Source: VXNE01 sp965248075 (lineage in GTDB: Bacteria > Pseudomonadota > Gammaproteobacteria > Pseudomonadales > Azotimanducaceae). Taken from it: DNA of 64,000 bases. Positions 1-8,369 of the stretch are shown here, in pieces. The stretch's first letter is position 1, and each line of letters starts with the position of its first letter. The stretch spans positions 1,178,001 to 1,242,000 of the forward strand of contig CBDFIL010000002.1 in assembly GCA_965248075.1 (NCBI GenBank), read 5' to 3'. Position numbers and translations under genes: made by a program. Under the pieces are notes generated by a model. It was not told the DNA's origin and did not search any database. It saw nothing but the letters and a program-made list of their open reading frames with translations.

Positions 1-428
1 GGCTGAAGGCTCCGCTTGAGGAAGCACGTGCGCAAGCACGGGCCCGTGTGTACACGGGGCCACAAGACCCGCGAGGGCGCGGCCAGCGCAGTCCGCAATC
101 GGCACTCGGCACGATCATCCGCATCGCGGTCAACTTCTTGAAACCCATGAGCTTTTTGACGCCGACAAGCGGCCTGGTGAGAAACGCGGGCTAGGCCGGC
201 AGTGGCCGGGTCGGCCCGCTTCGCGAAGGCTTGGCCGCGCACGCGCGGCGGCGGGTCAGGGACGCACTGTCTGGGCAACGACAAAACTTCGATCGCCGCT
301 CCGCGCCCGGTGGGCGAATGCGGCAACGGTACGGCCTACGCCTTACCCAATCAAGTGGCTGCGCGCCGACCAACTGGGCCGGCGCCGCTCGCCAGGTGCA
401 GGCACGGACTCGACCGGACGGTACGTCA
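1..428. other. No supported gene
   Basis: I see no recognisable gene here. A reading frame that is open from base 3 ends with TAG at 192-194 and could be the C-terminus of a gene lying upstream of the window, but its translation (ending SFLTPTSGLVRNAG) matches no family I know and its codon use is mixed. The rest, up to the stop codon of the penicillin acylase gene at 429, has no ORF with a convincing start or domain. Confidence 0.4.
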
Positions 429-2669
429 TCACGGGTCGGCCCCCTTCGGAACGAGGCGGATTCGGGCCTCCGTGTGCGCCTCGATCGCTGCGCGGGAAAA
501 CAGCAGGGGAAAGCTCCCGTCTGCGGCCCAGGTCTCGAGGAGGTTGTCGTAGAACGGACTCTGCGGATCCCCGGACTGTCCGGGGGCGTTGGTCATCCGG
601 GCTCCGTCCCAGTCTCCCGTGTCCACGACCATGCGCCAGGAAGCACCGGCGCGCACGGCGAAGTCGCGGGCGTCGAAGCCCGTGTTGTTCACCGTCTGTC
701 CACTCCCGCCGCGCCCGTACGCCGACAGGCGCATGTCGTCTCCCAGGGCTCCTTCGGCCAAGTGCAGCAACGGGTGTTCAAAGGCCGTCCTGTGCAGGTC
801 ACCCCAGCGCCAGCGCGCCGTGTCGGCGCCGAGGAGTGCGGTGGTTTCCGCATGCGCAGCGTCCAGCGTCTCCGCGACCAGGCTTCCCGCCTCGGGGCGC
901 CGCAACAACTCCGGGACAACCAGTGAATCGATCGAAGATACGGCATCCTGGTCGCCCAACACCCAGCCGGCGAGGGCCGAGACGAGGTGTCGGTGGTACC
1001 AGACGGAGAAAAAGGCCGCCTGCGCCGACCCTGCGGCCAGTACGCCGTCCCAGCCGTCGAGGAACGTGCCACGGGGCAGGGCGGCCAGCACTTCCCGCGC
1101 CAGTAGCGACGCGTAGTCGCGTTGCAGCGTGAGCGAATCCGCCAGCCTGTGCCCGGCGGCGCTCTGGAGAACGTCGACCAGCCGCCGTTGTCGCCAGGGC
1201 GCGGCCCACTCGAAGCCGACCCGTCGGGCCGCCACCGGATAGTCGGCCGGCAGCGTGTTCGCGTTGGCTGTCGCGATGAAGCCACGCGGCGGGTTGTACT
1301 CCTCCGGCAGCGCATCCATGTCGAAGAAGCCCTGCCACTCGTAGCGTCCGTCGCCGGGCACGGGCAACAGTCCGTCGTAGTTCGTCCGCCGCGGGAACAG
1401 CCCTGCCGGCTTGTAGCCGATGTTGCCGTCCACATCGGCGTACAGCTGGTTCTCGGAGGGCGCGCCCCAGCGGTTGAGCGCAGCCCGAAACTCCCGCCAG
1501 TTGCTTGCGCGCATGTACGCGATGCTGCCGAAGTAGGGCGCCATGCCAGGTTCCAGCCACCCCGTGCGCAGTGCAAAGAGCCGTTCCGCGCCGCGGTGCA
1601 CGACCGGTCCATGGCGCGTGAACTCGAGCGTCACCTCGACCGATGGTCCGTCGCGCACGGCAATCGACTCCACCACCCGCTCCACGGGCTCGTCGGCACC
1701 GTAGAAATAGAGGTCTTCCTGGTCGATCGAGAAGATCGTCAATCCAAAGGCGATCCGCTCGTTGTGCCCGATGGAAATGCCCGGCAATGCCGGCTCGCCG
1801 GCGCCGATCACGTTCAGGCCCGGTGCCACCAGGTGCGAGATGTAGCGCAGCGATGGCACAGCGTGGCTCCGATGCGGGTCGTTGGCCAGGATTGGACTGC
1901 CAGAGGCGGTGCGGGCGGGACCTATCACCCAGTTGTTGCTCCCGTAGGACGCCGCCAGCGCCGGAGGCACGGCTGCGGCCATGTCGTCTTCCTGGAACTG
2001 GACGGGCGCCTTCGCCAGCACGTACACCTTCAGCACGTCCGCGGGGATCGCGCATGCGTTGAGACCCCGCGGTACGGTGACCTCCCAGCTGGGTTGGAGT
2101 CGACGCCAGCGTTCCGTCTTCTCAAGACCCGCCTGGCACAGAAGTCGCGCCCGGGTGACCTCCGCGACCGCGTTACGCCACAGTCCGTGACTGCGGATGC
2201 GTACGACGTCGGCGGCTTCCCAATAGTCAGGCGCGTAGTCGAGCAGGGTGAACTCCACCGGCAGCCGCGCAGGGTTCTCACCTACGAGTCCGACATAGGC
2301 GTTGATCCCGGCGACGAACGCCTCGGCAATGCGCTTGCCGTCCGAGCCGTACGCGAGCCACTCCCGATACATGCCGCCGTGATAACCGAACAGCCGGTTC
2401 GCCCGGTCCTGCTCCACGAACCGCTCCCCGAAGACCTCCGAGAGCTGCCCGAGCCCGCGCCGGCGCCACAGGTCGATCTGCCAGAGCCGGTCGCGTGCCG
2501 CATTGAAGCCCTGCACGAAAAACGCGTCGTAGTGCGTGCGTGCGTAGATGTGGGGCACACCCCAGGCGTCGACCAGAATCTCCGCCGGTTGCTCGAGACC
2601 CGCCACTTCGTAGCTCGTCGCGAACGAGTGACCGGCGACCGCCAGCAGCAACCCACACATCCCGCGCAT
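429..2669 (-). CDS. Penicillin acylase family protein (Ntn hydrolase, S45)
   Basis: This is an N-terminal nucleophile amidase of the penicillin/acyl-homoserine-lactone acylase family, which hydrolyses amide bonds of acylated substrates in the periplasm. The diagnostic GSNNW motif lies at residues 243-247 of the proposed 746-residue protein. Its Ser244 would become the beta-chain N-terminus after autocatalytic cleavage. Upstream is a typical alpha-chain start (DAWGVPHIYA). The frame is open for 69 more codons upstream, but that part is low-complexity and Arg/Pro-rich. I therefore chose the ATG at 2667-2669, which gives a short hydrophobic signal peptide (LLLAVAGHSFA). No clear ribosome binding site precedes this start, so it is uncertain. 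The real substrate (beta-lactam, AHL or other amide) cannot be told from sequence. It stands alone, reading away from the dif region. Confidence 0.85.
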   Translation of the reverse strand: MRGMCGLLLAVAGHSFATSYEVAGLEQPAEILVDAWGVPHIYARTHYDAFFVQGFNAARDRLWQIDLWRRRGLGQLSEVFGERFVEQDRANRLFGYHGGMYREWLAYGSDGKRIAEAFVAGINAYVGLVGENPARLPVEFTLLDYAPDYWEAADVVRIRSHGLWRNAVAEVTRARLLCQAGLEKTERWRRLQPSWEVTVPRGLNACAIPADVLKVYVLAKAPVQFQEDDMAAAVPPALAASYGSNNWVIGPARTASGSPILANDPHRSHAVPSLRYISHLVAPGLNVIGAGEPALPGISIGHNERIAFGLTIFSIDQEDLYFYGADEPVERVVESIAVRDGPSVEVTLEFTRHGPVVHRGAERLFALRTGWLEPGMAPYFGSIAYMRASNWREFRAALNRWGAPSENQLYADVDGNIGYKPAGLFPRRTNYDGLLPVPGDGRYEWQGFFDMDALPEEYNPPRGFIATANANTLPADYPVAARRVGFEWAAPWRQRRLVDVLQSAAGHRLADSLTLQRDYASLLAREVLAALPRGTFLDGWDGVLAAGSAQAAFFSVWYHRHLVSALAGWVLGDQDAVSSIDSLVVPELLRRPEAGSLVAETLDAAHAETTALLGADTARWRWGDLHRTAFEHPLLHLAEGALGDDMRLSAYGRGGSGQTVNNTGFDARDFAVRAGASWRMVVDTGDWDGARMTNAPGQSGDPQSPFYDNLLETWAADGSFPLLFSRAAIEAHTEARIRLVPKGADP

Positions 2670-3297
2670 GGAGCGGTTGCGCGCGCGACTGCGCGCGACC
2701 GGCGGCAGTTGGTGAGCGGGTGGCGTGGCGGGATCGCGAGTGACGCCAGGGCGCCACGTCGCGAGCGCGCCGCTCGGCCCAGGGGGCGCGTTCAATGTAG
2801 GTCTCTCAAGCGGAACCGGCGCATTGTAACGGTCGTGAGCGACGGTCGCGCGACCGGTGCGTCGCAGAGTACCCATAGGCCGTCATGCCATCGGGAGAAG
2901 TAACCATTTATCAATCCATTAAAGCTACTTCCTTACGGTACCATCACCCCGCAGGAGGGTACTCTCGCAGCCCCTCCTTGTTGGTTGCTTCGCACCTTAT
3001 TTAACATAATATATATTATGCGACTATTTGGATGGCGCCGAAACGTCGATTCAGACTGCAGAAGCGACAGTCGCAGGACCTGCTCCGGCATAGACGCAGA
3101 AGTTGTTGATGGTGGGCGCTGTTCGAGCCGATCACACGATGGCGGTCCGGACCTGCCTCCGCTTTCGCGCGGGTTTCTGGCTTCTGCTGACGCCGTCGAA
3201 GAAAGCGATCTCGGCTAACCGCGTCCCTACGATACCGCTGCTCTCGGGGGGACTGGGCGGGCGCGGCAGTCGGGGGGCGTTTTGACTAGCGCCAGGA
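2670..3297. other. Intergenic region with the dif-like site
   Basis: There is no supported gene between the acylase start and the stop of the acyl-CoA dehydrogenase gene. The stretch at about 2880-3030 is much richer in A+T than its surroundings and contains the dif-like site listed separately. The GC-rich remainder up to 3297 shows only short ORFs without recognisable content. Confidence 0.5.
2999..3026 (-). other. dif: dif-like XerC/XerD recombination site
   Basis: Read on the minus strand, this 28-bp site has the dif layout: an 11-bp XerC arm (3016-3026), a 6-bp spacer TATATA (3010-3015) and an 11-bp XerD arm (2999-3009). The XerD arm TTATGTTAAAT is identical to that of E. coli dif. The inner seven bases of the XerC arm (CGCATAA) are also identical. 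By my alignment 23 of 28 positions agree; the differences are one spacer base and the four outer XerC bases. The core CATAATATATATTATG is a perfect palindrome. dif is where XerCD resolves chromosome dimers at the terminus, normally once per chromosome. Its intergenic position in a local AT-rich patch fits. Whether it is the active site cannot be shown from this window alone. Confidence 0.8.
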
Positions 3298-4896
3298 TCA
3301 GGCGCCGGCCTGGGCGAGCAGCGAGCGCCCGACCACCTTGAGGGCCAGCGTTTCCTCGGCGCCCTCGAAGATCGACAGCACGCGCGCGTCCACGAAGTAG
3401 CGGCTGACGTCGCTCTCCTCGGCATAGCCCAGTCCGCCGTGGATCTGCATGGCCTCGCGGGTCACGTATTCCGCCACCTTGCACGCGAAGAGCTTCACCA
3501 GACTCGCTTCCGTCTGGCCACCACCGGCGTCCATCAGCCGGGCAGCCCAGTACGAGGACTGCTGACACACGGCGGCGTAGATGCCCATGCGCGCGAGCTT
3601 CTGCAACGTCAGCGGGTAGCTGGCGACGGGCCGGTCGAAGACGTGGCGCTCCTCTGCGTAGCGCAGTGCCCCCTCGAAGGCCGCCCGCATCAGGCCACTG
3701 GCGCGTGCGGCGGTCTGCAGCCGTCCGCCCGAAAAGCCGCGCATGGTGTAGTAGAAGCCCTTGCCCTGCCCCGCTTGCTCGCCGACCAGCGCCTCCTCCG
3801 GCACGAAGAAGTCGTCGTAGAACATCTCGAAGGAGTGCATGCCGCGATAACCGATGGTCGGGATGGCACGTCCGGACACCTTGCCGCCCCGTGGCTCGAC
3901 ATATTCGAACGCATGGCCGTCGTACGCCGGCTTCGTCACGACGAACAGCGACAACCCCCGATGCGGCGGACGCGCCTCGGGGTCGGTCCGCGCCAGTACG
4001 AGGATGGCTTCCGCCTTGCCCGCGAACGTGCACCAGGTCTTGCCGCCGTTCAGCGTCCAGCCGCCATCGACGCGGGTTGCCCGCAGCGCCACCGAGGCGA
4101 CGTCCGACCCGGTCCCGGGCTCCGTGACCGAAATCGCGCACAGCGGATCCCCGGCGGCAAGTCCCGGCAGCCAGCGCTGCTTCTGTTCTTCGGTGCCCCC
4201 CTCGAGGATGGCCCGTACCATGATTTCCGGGCGCGTGATCAGGCTGCCCGCCGCGCCGAGAGACGCGCGCGACAACTCTTCGGTGACGACGACCATGCCG
4301 AGGCTGTCCTCGTGGTCGTCGGGCTGCAGTCCGCCGTACCGCGCCGGCACGCATAGCCCGAAGCACCCGAGATCACGCAGTCCGTCGATGATCGAGTCCG
4401 GGACCGTCAGATCTTCGCGATGCACGCCTTCGGCAAGGGGCTTCACCTGTTCTTCGGCAAACTGGCGAAATGTGTCGCGGATCATCGCCTTCTCGTTGTC
4501 GAGATGGTCCACCGGAAGGACACCGTCGCGTGCGCGAAAGGTCTCGCCGACGGCACCGAGATGCGACGGCGACAGGTATCGCTCCGTGAATGCCACGTAG
4601 TCGTCGGGAAGATCCGCGAGCGTCAGACCGAACGCGGCCGGACGCGCACGGAGCCGGTGCTGGAAGTTGCTCGCCGCCTCCGCGCAGAACGCGAGCGCCA
4701 GCGCCTCCTTGAAAGCGCGCTCCTCGACGGGTGCGTCCCGCTCGGCGTAGTCCAGCATGACCTCAGCACACTGCAACTCCGCGTTGGCGAACGCGAGGTC
4801 ATAGAGCTCCATCTGGGACTCTTCGTCGAGGCCGGAAGCGGCCCGAAGGAGGAGTTGCCGGGCGGCATCGACGATGGCACGGGCGCGCTCGTCCAT
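3298..4896 (-). CDS. Acyl-CoA dehydrogenase with long N-terminal extension
   Basis: This is a flavin-dependent acyl-CoA dehydrogenase (first oxidation step of beta-oxidation or a related acyl-CoA pathway). The ACAD core starts near residue 130. The flavin/substrate loop VTEPGTGSD lies at about 258-266, the C-terminal region carries IHGGLGYAEE, and Glu511 in the IFEG motif is at the usual catalytic-base position. At 532 residues it is about 130 longer than a standard ACAD because of an N-terminal helical, acidic region (roughly 1-125) that I cannot assign. This resembles the extended dehydrogenases often annotated as FadE-like. It is transcribed divergently from hemF, with only 88 bp between the two start codons. 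The physiological acyl substrate is unknown. Confidence 0.85.
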   Translation of the reverse strand: MDERARAIVDAARQLLLRAASGLDEESQMELYDLAFANAELQCAEVMLDYAERDAPVEERAFKEALALAFCAEAASNFQHRLRARPAAFGLTLADLPDDYVAFTERYLSPSHLGAVGETFRARDGVLPVDHLDNEKAMIRDTFRQFAEEQVKPLAEGVHREDLTVPDSIIDGLRDLGCFGLCVPARYGGLQPDDHEDSLGMVVVTEELSRASLGAAGSLITRPEIMVRAILEGGTEEQKQRWLPGLAAGDPLCAISVTEPGTGSDVASVALRATRVDGGWTLNGGKTWCTFAGKAEAILVLARTDPEARPPHRGLSLFVVTKPAYDGHAFEYVEPRGGKVSGRAIPTIGYRGMHSFEMFYDDFFVPEEALVGEQAGQGKGFYYTMRGFSGGRLQTAARASGLMRAAFEGALRYAEERHVFDRPVASYPLTLQKLARMGIYAAVCQQSSYWAARLMDAGGGQTEASLVKLFACKVAEYVTREAMQIHGGLGYAEESDVSRYFVDARVLSIFEGAEETLALKVVGRSLLAQAGA

Positions 4897-4984
4897 CGTT
4901 GTCTGTCCCCTCCTCCGCCTGGCGAGCGCGCGATTCTACTGCATAATGCGCCCCGCCCCGCCGGCGAGCCATTGGCAGACCTCC

Positions 4985-5914
4985 ATGACCGAAGACACAC
5001 CGTCCGTGGACTCCGTGAGGGAGTCCTTCCTGGGACTGCAGGACGCCATCGTGCGCGCATTCGAACGGCTTGACGGGGCCGCGCGGTTCGTCGGCGAGGA
5101 CATCGCGACCGACGCTGGAGGCCTGTCGCGGCCACGCGTGATGCAGGACGGCAGCAGGATCGAAAAGGCCGCCGCGCACTTCACGCACAGCATTGGCCAA
5201 GCCTTGCCGAAGGCCGCCACGGACCGGAACCCGGAGCTCGCGGGACATCCCTTCCAGGCCGTCGCCGTGTCGTGCATCGTCCACGCCCGCAATCCGTACG
5301 TCCCCACCACCCACATGAACCTGCGCTTCTTCCTCGTCGAGGCGGAACCGGCATTCTGGTACTTCGGCGGCGGATTCGATCTGACGCCGTTCTATCCGTT
5401 CGCGGAGGACGTCGTCCACTGGCACCGCACTGCGCACGCCGCCTGCCAGGCCCACGGCGACTTTCACGACGATCTGAAGCGCCACTGCGACGCATACTTC
5501 TTCCTGCCGCATCGGAACGAACCGCGTGGCGTAGGCGGCATCTTCTTCGACGACTGGACGCGGGGCGGCTTCGGGGCGAGCCTGGCGTTCGTCGCGAACG
5601 TCGGGGCGAGCTTCCTGACGGGCTACGTACCGATCTTCGAGCGGCGGATGGAGTTGCCCTGGGGCGAGCGCGAGGAAGCGTTCATGCTGATCCGTCGGGG
5701 ACGCTACGCCGAATTCAATCTCGCCGTCGACCGCGGCACTCGTTACGGCCTCCAGTCCGGGCGCCGGGTGGAGTCGGTGCTCGCGTCGCTGCCACCCAGG
5801 GTCCGCTGGGTCTATGACTTCCAGCCCGTTCCCGGGTCTCCCGAGGCGGCACTGACCGAGAAGTTCCTGCCGCCAAGGGACTGGCTGCACCCTGTGGATA
5901 AAGCTGGGGACTAA
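4985..5914 (+). CDS. hemF: Oxygen-dependent coproporphyrinogen III oxidase
   Basis: HemF converts coproporphyrinogen III to protoporphyrinogen IX by aerobic oxidative decarboxylation in heme synthesis. The 309-residue product matches the family's usual length of about 300 and carries its signatures: NPYVPTTHMN, WYFGGGFDLTPFYPF, HRNEPRGVGGIFFDD and the C-terminal PEAAL...RDW. The frame is open further upstream, but the ATG at 4985 aligns best with known N-termini (SVRESFLGLQ). A CATAAT -10-like hexamer at 4942-4947 would place transcription start about 30 bases before this ATG. The ribosome binding site is weak. It stands alone, divergent from the acyl-CoA dehydrogenase gene. Confidence 0.95.
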   Translation: MTEDTPSVDSVRESFLGLQDAIVRAFERLDGAARFVGEDIATDAGGLSRPRVMQDGSRIEKAAAHFTHSIGQALPKAATDRNPELAGHPFQAVAVSCIVHARNPYVPTTHMNLRFFLVEAEPAFWYFGGGFDLTPFYPFAEDVVHWHRTAHAACQAHGDFHDDLKRHCDAYFFLPHRNEPRGVGGIFFDDWTRGGFGASLAFVANVGASFLTGYVPIFERRMELPWGEREEAFMLIRRGRYAEFNLAVDRGTRYGLQSGRRVESVLASLPPRVRWVYDFQPVPGSPEAALTEKFLPPRDWLHPVDKAGD

Positions 5915-6243
5915 TTCTTGACGACGGCGGCGAGAAGCGGGCCAAGATGATTAATGACAGTCCCTTTGCACTTATTATGTTCGATAAAACAGCTTCTTAC
6001 AGATATTACTTAGAAAAGATAGAAGGAGCTGGCCCCTTTGCAGCCCGTACCGCCGCCACCTCGTGCTGTGCAAAACCGTCCGGACACCCCTGACAGCCCC
6101 GGTCGGACGCCCCGCAGCTCGGCATGATCCTCGCAAAAATCCTGCGATCATGCGGATTCGCGTCGCCGGGACAAGTTCCGCCCGACCGATTCCACCGCCT
6201 TCTTGAGGGTACTTTGCCTCCGGGCGGCAGCCCCGCGGGTGCG
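5915..6243. other. Intergenic region, partly AT-rich
   Basis: No gene is supported between hemF and the stop of the BON lipoprotein gene. Bases 5940-6030 form a local AT-rich patch and the rest is GC-rich. I found no clear hairpin terminator or RNA gene. Confidence 0.4.
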
Positions 6244-6600
6244 CTACGGATCGACTTCGTCAGACGACTCGGGCGGTACATCCCCCACGCTCTCGACGAC
6301 CAGTTGATCCTCGACATCCTTGACGCCCGGAACGCCCCGCGCGACCCGTAGCGCACGTGTGCGCTGCTTCTCGCTGTTGACGCGACCGCTCAGGGTCACG
6401 ACCCCTTCGCGGACGTCCACGTCGATGCGCAGTCCGTTGACGCCGCGGGCGAACGTCAGGCCGGTCTTGACCCGCACGTGAATGGCGGAGTCGTCCGTCA
6501 CCTCGCCCACGGTGCGTCCTTCTTCGGAAGCGAGGTAGTTCTTGCATCCCGCGAGGGACGCGAGCACGATCAATGCGACCAGGCCGCCAACGCTGCGCAC
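6244..6600 (-). CDS. BON-domain lipoprotein
   Basis: This is a small (118-residue) predicted lipoprotein. A hydrophobic signal segment ends in the lipobox LAGC with Cys19. It is followed by one BON domain (about residues 40-110), with the characteristic pattern VNGLRIDVDVREGVVTLSG and a second half ending GVKDVEDQLVV. BON domains (as in OsmY and DolP/YraP) are thought to bind phospholipid or envelope components, so an envelope-maintenance role is likely. Most family members have two BON repeats; this one has one. It stands alone, divergent from the tct operon. Confidence 0.85.
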   Translation of the reverse strand: MRSVGGLVALIVLASLAGCKNYLASEEGRTVGEVTDDSAIHVRVKTGLTFARGVNGLRIDVDVREGVVTLSGRVNSEKQRTRALRVARGVPGVKDVEDQLVVESVGDVPPESSDEVDP

Positions 6601-6954
6601 ATCGGACTCCGGGGTAGCGAGAGAGCCGGCGCGACCTTACCATCCCCATCCCATCCCCATCAAAGGATCATCAACGCGGGCCATGCGCATGCGAGCGCCC
6701 CAAAGCCGGTCCGGCGTTTCGCTGCCGCTGCACGCCGGCTCCGCCTCCGGCCCAGCCACACCCACCTTGCATGGACCAACCGCCGCCGGTCGCTGCGCTC
6801 CCTCTGGCGTTTGTTCCATGCAAGTTTCCCCCCCGGCACGCCGGGGCACTGACGTGCAGGAAACAAAGGCGGCGGCCGCCGCCTCGGCACCTTGAATTAT
6901 GTTAAATGGGGTTTTTACAACCCATTGAATTAAAAGGAGTTTGGTTTTTGTTCC
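6601..6954. other. Intergenic region with repeat and XerD-arm-like 12-mer
   Basis: This is the divergent promoter region between the BON lipoprotein gene and tctC. Most of it (about 6690-6830) is a dispersed repeat listed separately. Bases 6896-6907 read ATTATGTTAAAT, identical to the XerD side of the dif-like site at 2999, but the neighbouring XerC arm is absent. An imperfect hairpin with a T-run follows (6906-6925). An AAGGAG-like ribosome binding site at 6934-6939 lies unusually far (15 bases) from the tctC ATG. Confidence 0.4.
6691..6830 (-). repeat. Dispersed intergenic repeat, copy A
   Basis: On the minus strand this stretch reads CCATGCAAGG, then GTGGCTGGGCC, GAGGCGG and CGGACCGGCTTTGGGGCGC, preceded by a GGGAGCGCAGCGACCG-like block. 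The same order of blocks occurs on the plus strand at 27410-27556. CCATGCAAG occurs twice within this copy (minus strand at about 6765 and plus strand at about 6816). A much weaker third match lies at 12664-12750. It looks like a short non-coding interspersed repeat. Its ends are not sharply defined. Confidence 0.5.
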
Positions 6955-7938
6955 ATGCGAGAGCAACGGAGCAGGTCGTGCGCGGCCGCGCAATTCGCCC
7001 GGCTTCTGACGGGATTCCTGATCTGCCTGGCCCTGGGCGCCGGGGCAGATGACCGGGTGCACATCGTCATCCCGGTCGCGCCCGGCGGGGGTATCGACGG
7101 CACCGCACGGGAGTTGGGCCGCACGCTGGAGACGCTGTCGCTGGCGGAAAGCGTTTCCTTCGAGAACGTCGGCGGCGGTGCCGACCGCGCGCTCAGTGTC
7201 TTCGTCGAGAACCAGGCCCGCTTCCGCGATGCGCTGCTGGTGCACTCGACGCCGCTCGTCATCCGCAACCTGCAACGCCTATTCCCGCTCGGCTTTCGCG
7301 ACCTGACGCCGATCGCCGGGCTGGTCGCGGACTACGGCATCTTCGTCGTGCGACGCGATGACCCGGTGCAGTCCTGGGACACCGTCGTGGCCCGGCTCGT
7401 GGAGCACTCGGGCGCCGTGGTCACAGGCGGCGGTTCTGCCCGCGGCAGCCTGGATCACATCGTGCTGGCCCTGGCCCTCGGGGCCGGCGGCGTGGAGGCG
7501 CGCCGCGTACGTTATCTCCCGTATGACGGCGGCGGCAAGGCGATGCTCGCACTGCTCGGGGGCGAGGTGGACCTGCTGTCCACCGGACTCGGCGAAACGC
7601 TCCCGTTCGTGCAGTCGGGCCAGGTACGCGTGCTCGCGGTCACGGCGCCACGGCGCGTCGCGGCGGTCCCCGGGGTACCGACCCTGACGGAGCTCGGCTA
7701 TGCGGTCAGCTTCGCGAACTGGCGTGGCGCCTTCGCGCCTCCTGGTATCCCACCGAGCGTGCGCGACGCGCATATCGACCGGCTGCGTACCGTCAGCGCC
7801 TCCGACGCCTGGGAGGCCGCGCTCGCGAAGCACGGCTGGCAGCGGCTTGGGGTGTTCGGCCAGGACTTCACCACCTACCTCGAGGACCAGGAAACCGTGC
7901 TCCGCACCACGCTGACCGAGCTCGGGTTCGTGCGGTGA
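6955..7938 (+). CDS. tctC: Tripartite tricarboxylate transporter substrate-binding protein (TctC)
   Basis: This is the periplasmic binding component of a TTT-family (Bug/TctC) secondary transporter that captures a di/tricarboxylate or related organic anion and delivers it to TctAB. The 327-residue protein starts with a signal peptide (hydrophobic core GFLICLALGAGA, cleavage near residue 31). It continues with the family pattern VHIVIPVAPGGGIDGTAREL, the middle GGGSARGSLDH and the C-terminal GVPTLTELGY. Its stop overlaps the tctB start in GTGA, so the genes are translationally coupled. The substrate cannot be predicted from sequence. Confidence 0.9.
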   Translation: MREQRSRSCAAAQFARLLTGFLICLALGAGADDRVHIVIPVAPGGGIDGTARELGRTLETLSLAESVSFENVGGGADRALSVFVENQARFRDALLVHSTPLVIRNLQRLFPLGFRDLTPIAGLVADYGIFVVRRDDPVQSWDTVVARLVEHSGAVVTGGGSARGSLDHIVLALALGAGGVEARRVRYLPYDGGGKAMLALLGGEVDLLSTGLGETLPFVQSGQVRVLAVTAPRRVAAVPGVPTLTELGYAVSFANWRGAFAPPGIPPSVRDAHIDRLRTVSASDAWEAALAKHGWQRLGVFGQDFTTYLEDQETVLRTTLTELGFVR

Positions 7939-8369
7939 CGCGGCGGCTCCTGCCGCTGGCTCTGCTGGTGGTCGCCGGCGGCTACCTGTGGGCGGCGGCC
8001 GGCATCCCGCTCGATCCCTGGTCGCTCGGAGAAACGGTCAATGCCCGCACCCTACCCCTCGTGTGCGGGTCCCTGCTGGCGCTCTTCGCCGCCGGGATGG
8101 CCGTCCGAGGCGTGCAGGTGCGCGCCGGAGTCCACCGCTTCGGTCCCCTTCTGGGCATCGTCGCGTGCGTGCTCGGCTTCATCGTCGCCATCCCCTTCGC
8201 GGGCCTGTGGCCGTCGCTGGCCGGCTTCCTGCTTGCCGCTCTGGCAACGTTGGGAGAGCGGCGTCCCGCCGTCCTGATGGGGGCGCCCGTGGGGACCGCG
8301 TTGGCCGGATGGTCCCTCGTGGAGTTCCTGCTCGGCGTCTATATCCACCCCGGCGCGTGGTGGACCTGA
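7935..8369 (+). CDS. tctB: Tripartite tricarboxylate transporter small membrane subunit (TctB)
   Basis: This 144-residue protein has four hydrophobic segments, matching the DUF1468/TctB family, the small integral-membrane subunit that pairs with TctA. The GTG start at 7935 overlaps the tctC stop (GTGA). Its own TGA at 8367-8369 overlaps the tctA ATG by one base. TctB proteins diverge strongly, so the call rests on size, topology and position between tctC and tctA. Confidence 0.85.
   Translation: MTRRLLPLALLVVAGGYLWAAAGIPLDPWSLGETVNARTLPLVCGSLLALFAAGMAVRGVQVRAGVHRFGPLLGIVACVLGFIVAIPFAGLWPSLAGFLLAALATLGERRPAVLMGAPVGTALAGWSLVEFLLGVYIHPGAWWT

Noticed and set aside
1..194. C-terminal part of an upstream gene
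   Set aside because: The frame open to 194 has mixed codon use and no recognisable motif; it was left as unassigned sequence.
1122..2903. A 593-codon open frame on the plus strand
   Set aside because: It is antisense to the penicillin acylase gene, with low-complexity Arg/His/Pro composition. The minus-strand frame has all family motifs.
2999..6907. An integrative element exploiting Xer between dif and the XerD half-site at 6896
   Set aside because: The interval holds ordinary chromosomal genes (acyl-CoA dehydrogenase, hemF, BON lipoprotein), the half-site is inverted, and the XerC arm is missing.
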